Assembly: GCA_946479995.1 (NCBI GenBank)
Contig: CAMLIU010000128.1
Coordinates: 1 to 5,599 of the forward strand
Direction: 5' to 3'
From: an uncultured Gemmatimonadota bacterium
GTDB taxonomy: Bacteria > Gemmatimonadota > Gemmatimonadetes > Gemmatimonadales > Gemmatimonadaceae
Length of the DNA: 5,599 nt
Positions 5,373 through 5,599 of this stretch are shown piece by piece. How positions within the stretch are numbered: position 1 is the stretch's first letter; every line of letters begins with the position of its first letter. The position numbers were made by a program, and so were the translations under genes. The notes below the pieces were generated by a model. It did not search any database and was not told where the DNA came from. It was given only the letters and a program-made list of their open reading frames with translations.

Positions 5373-5599
5373 TCATGCCGCGGAGGCGGCGTCGCTCTCG
5401 GTGCGCGTCTTGGGCGGCTGGGCGAAACGGAGACCAAGGGTCTTCAGCTCCGCGACCTGCTGCTCGCTCAGCTCGGGGAACCGGTCGGACATGTACTTGA
5501 TGGTGTCGGTGAACCACTCCTCGATGTGCTCGGGCTGGGCACCTACGACACCGCACCGCATGATGTGCTGGAAGAGCTCGTCGCGGGCCTGCTCGAACG
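5373..5599 (-). CDS. Conserved-looking hypothetical protein, 3' portion (start outside window)
   Basis: The minus-strand frame is open from the window edge to a TGA at 5375-5373 and encodes at least 75 residues. It begins in view with FEQARDELFQHIMRCGVVGA, so the Met at 5561 is probably internal, not the start. The visible part is helical and charged, with QPEHIEEWFTDTIKYMSDRFPEL followed by SEQQVAELKTLGLRFAQPP. A Ser/Thr/Ala-rich tail ends in SDAASAA. There are no membrane segments, signal peptide or metal motif. The acidic amphipathic helices suggest a small soluble cytoplasmic protein or a helical C-terminal domain. I do not recognise the family. It converges on the secreted barrel gene across the hairpin at 5311-5335. 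Confidence 0.6.
   Translation of the reverse strand, partial: FEQARDELFQHIMRCGVVGAQPEHIEEWFTDTIKYMSDRFPELSEQQVAELKTLGLRFAQPPKTRTESDAASAA

Noticed and set aside
5373..5561. A complete 62-residue gene starting at the ATG at 5561
   Set aside because: The same frame stays open to the window edge with coherent helical sequence upstream of that Met, so the gene most likely starts outside the window.
1..5599. CRISPR arrays, tRNA/rRNA genes, insertion sequences or long repeats
   Set aside because: I looked for repeated spacers, cloverleaf-like stems, transposase motifs and terminal inverted repeats and saw none; coding sequence fills nearly all of the window.

Overview
This window looks like chromosomal DNA from a GC-rich Gram-negative (diderm) bacterium. 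The coding sequences have strong G/C bias at third positions. One gene carries a Sec signal peptide ending in AQA followed by an alternating beta-strand pattern, which suggests an outer-membrane protein. The overall style resembles Gemmatimonadota, but that placement is inference from composition and signal-peptide style, not from a marker gene.

Layout: (1) 1-131 (+) is the 3' end of a protein whose last 42 residues resemble the C-terminus of an M16 (insulinase-like) zinc peptidase. (2) 133-4177 (-) is a compact three-gene unit transcribed leftward: a 120-residue SpeD (S-adenosylmethionine decarboxylase)-like protein, a 543-residue protein with about seven membrane helices and a C-terminal glycoside-hydrolase-like barrel, and a 684-residue multi-spanning GT-C/GT39-like glycosyltransferase. 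Their junctions overlap by 1 nt (TGATG) and 4 nt (ATGA), so they are probably co-transcribed and translationally coupled. (3) 4178-4268 is a short divergent promoter region. (4) 4269-5293 (+) is a pair of genes, a CDP-alcohol phosphatidyltransferase and a small secreted probable beta-barrel protein, overlapping by 4 nt (GTGA). (5) A strong hairpin at 5311-5335 separates this pair from (6) the 3' end of an uncharacterised gene on the minus strand, cut by the window edge.

The most unusual part is the leftward operon. The SpeD-like protein keeps the fold signature and the histidine of the active site, but the serine that normally becomes the pyruvoyl cofactor is cysteine, the preceding glutamate is proline, and the catalytic cysteine is arginine. 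The next gene encodes a membrane-tethered barrel in which both usual glycosidase glutamates appear to be replaced. Two possibly repurposed enzymes thus sit next to a membrane glycosyltransferase with no polyamine gene nearby, so a role in envelope glycan or lipid-linked sugar metabolism is a reasonable but unproven guess. The rightward pair is envelope-directed too (phospholipid headgroup synthesis and an exported barrel protein).
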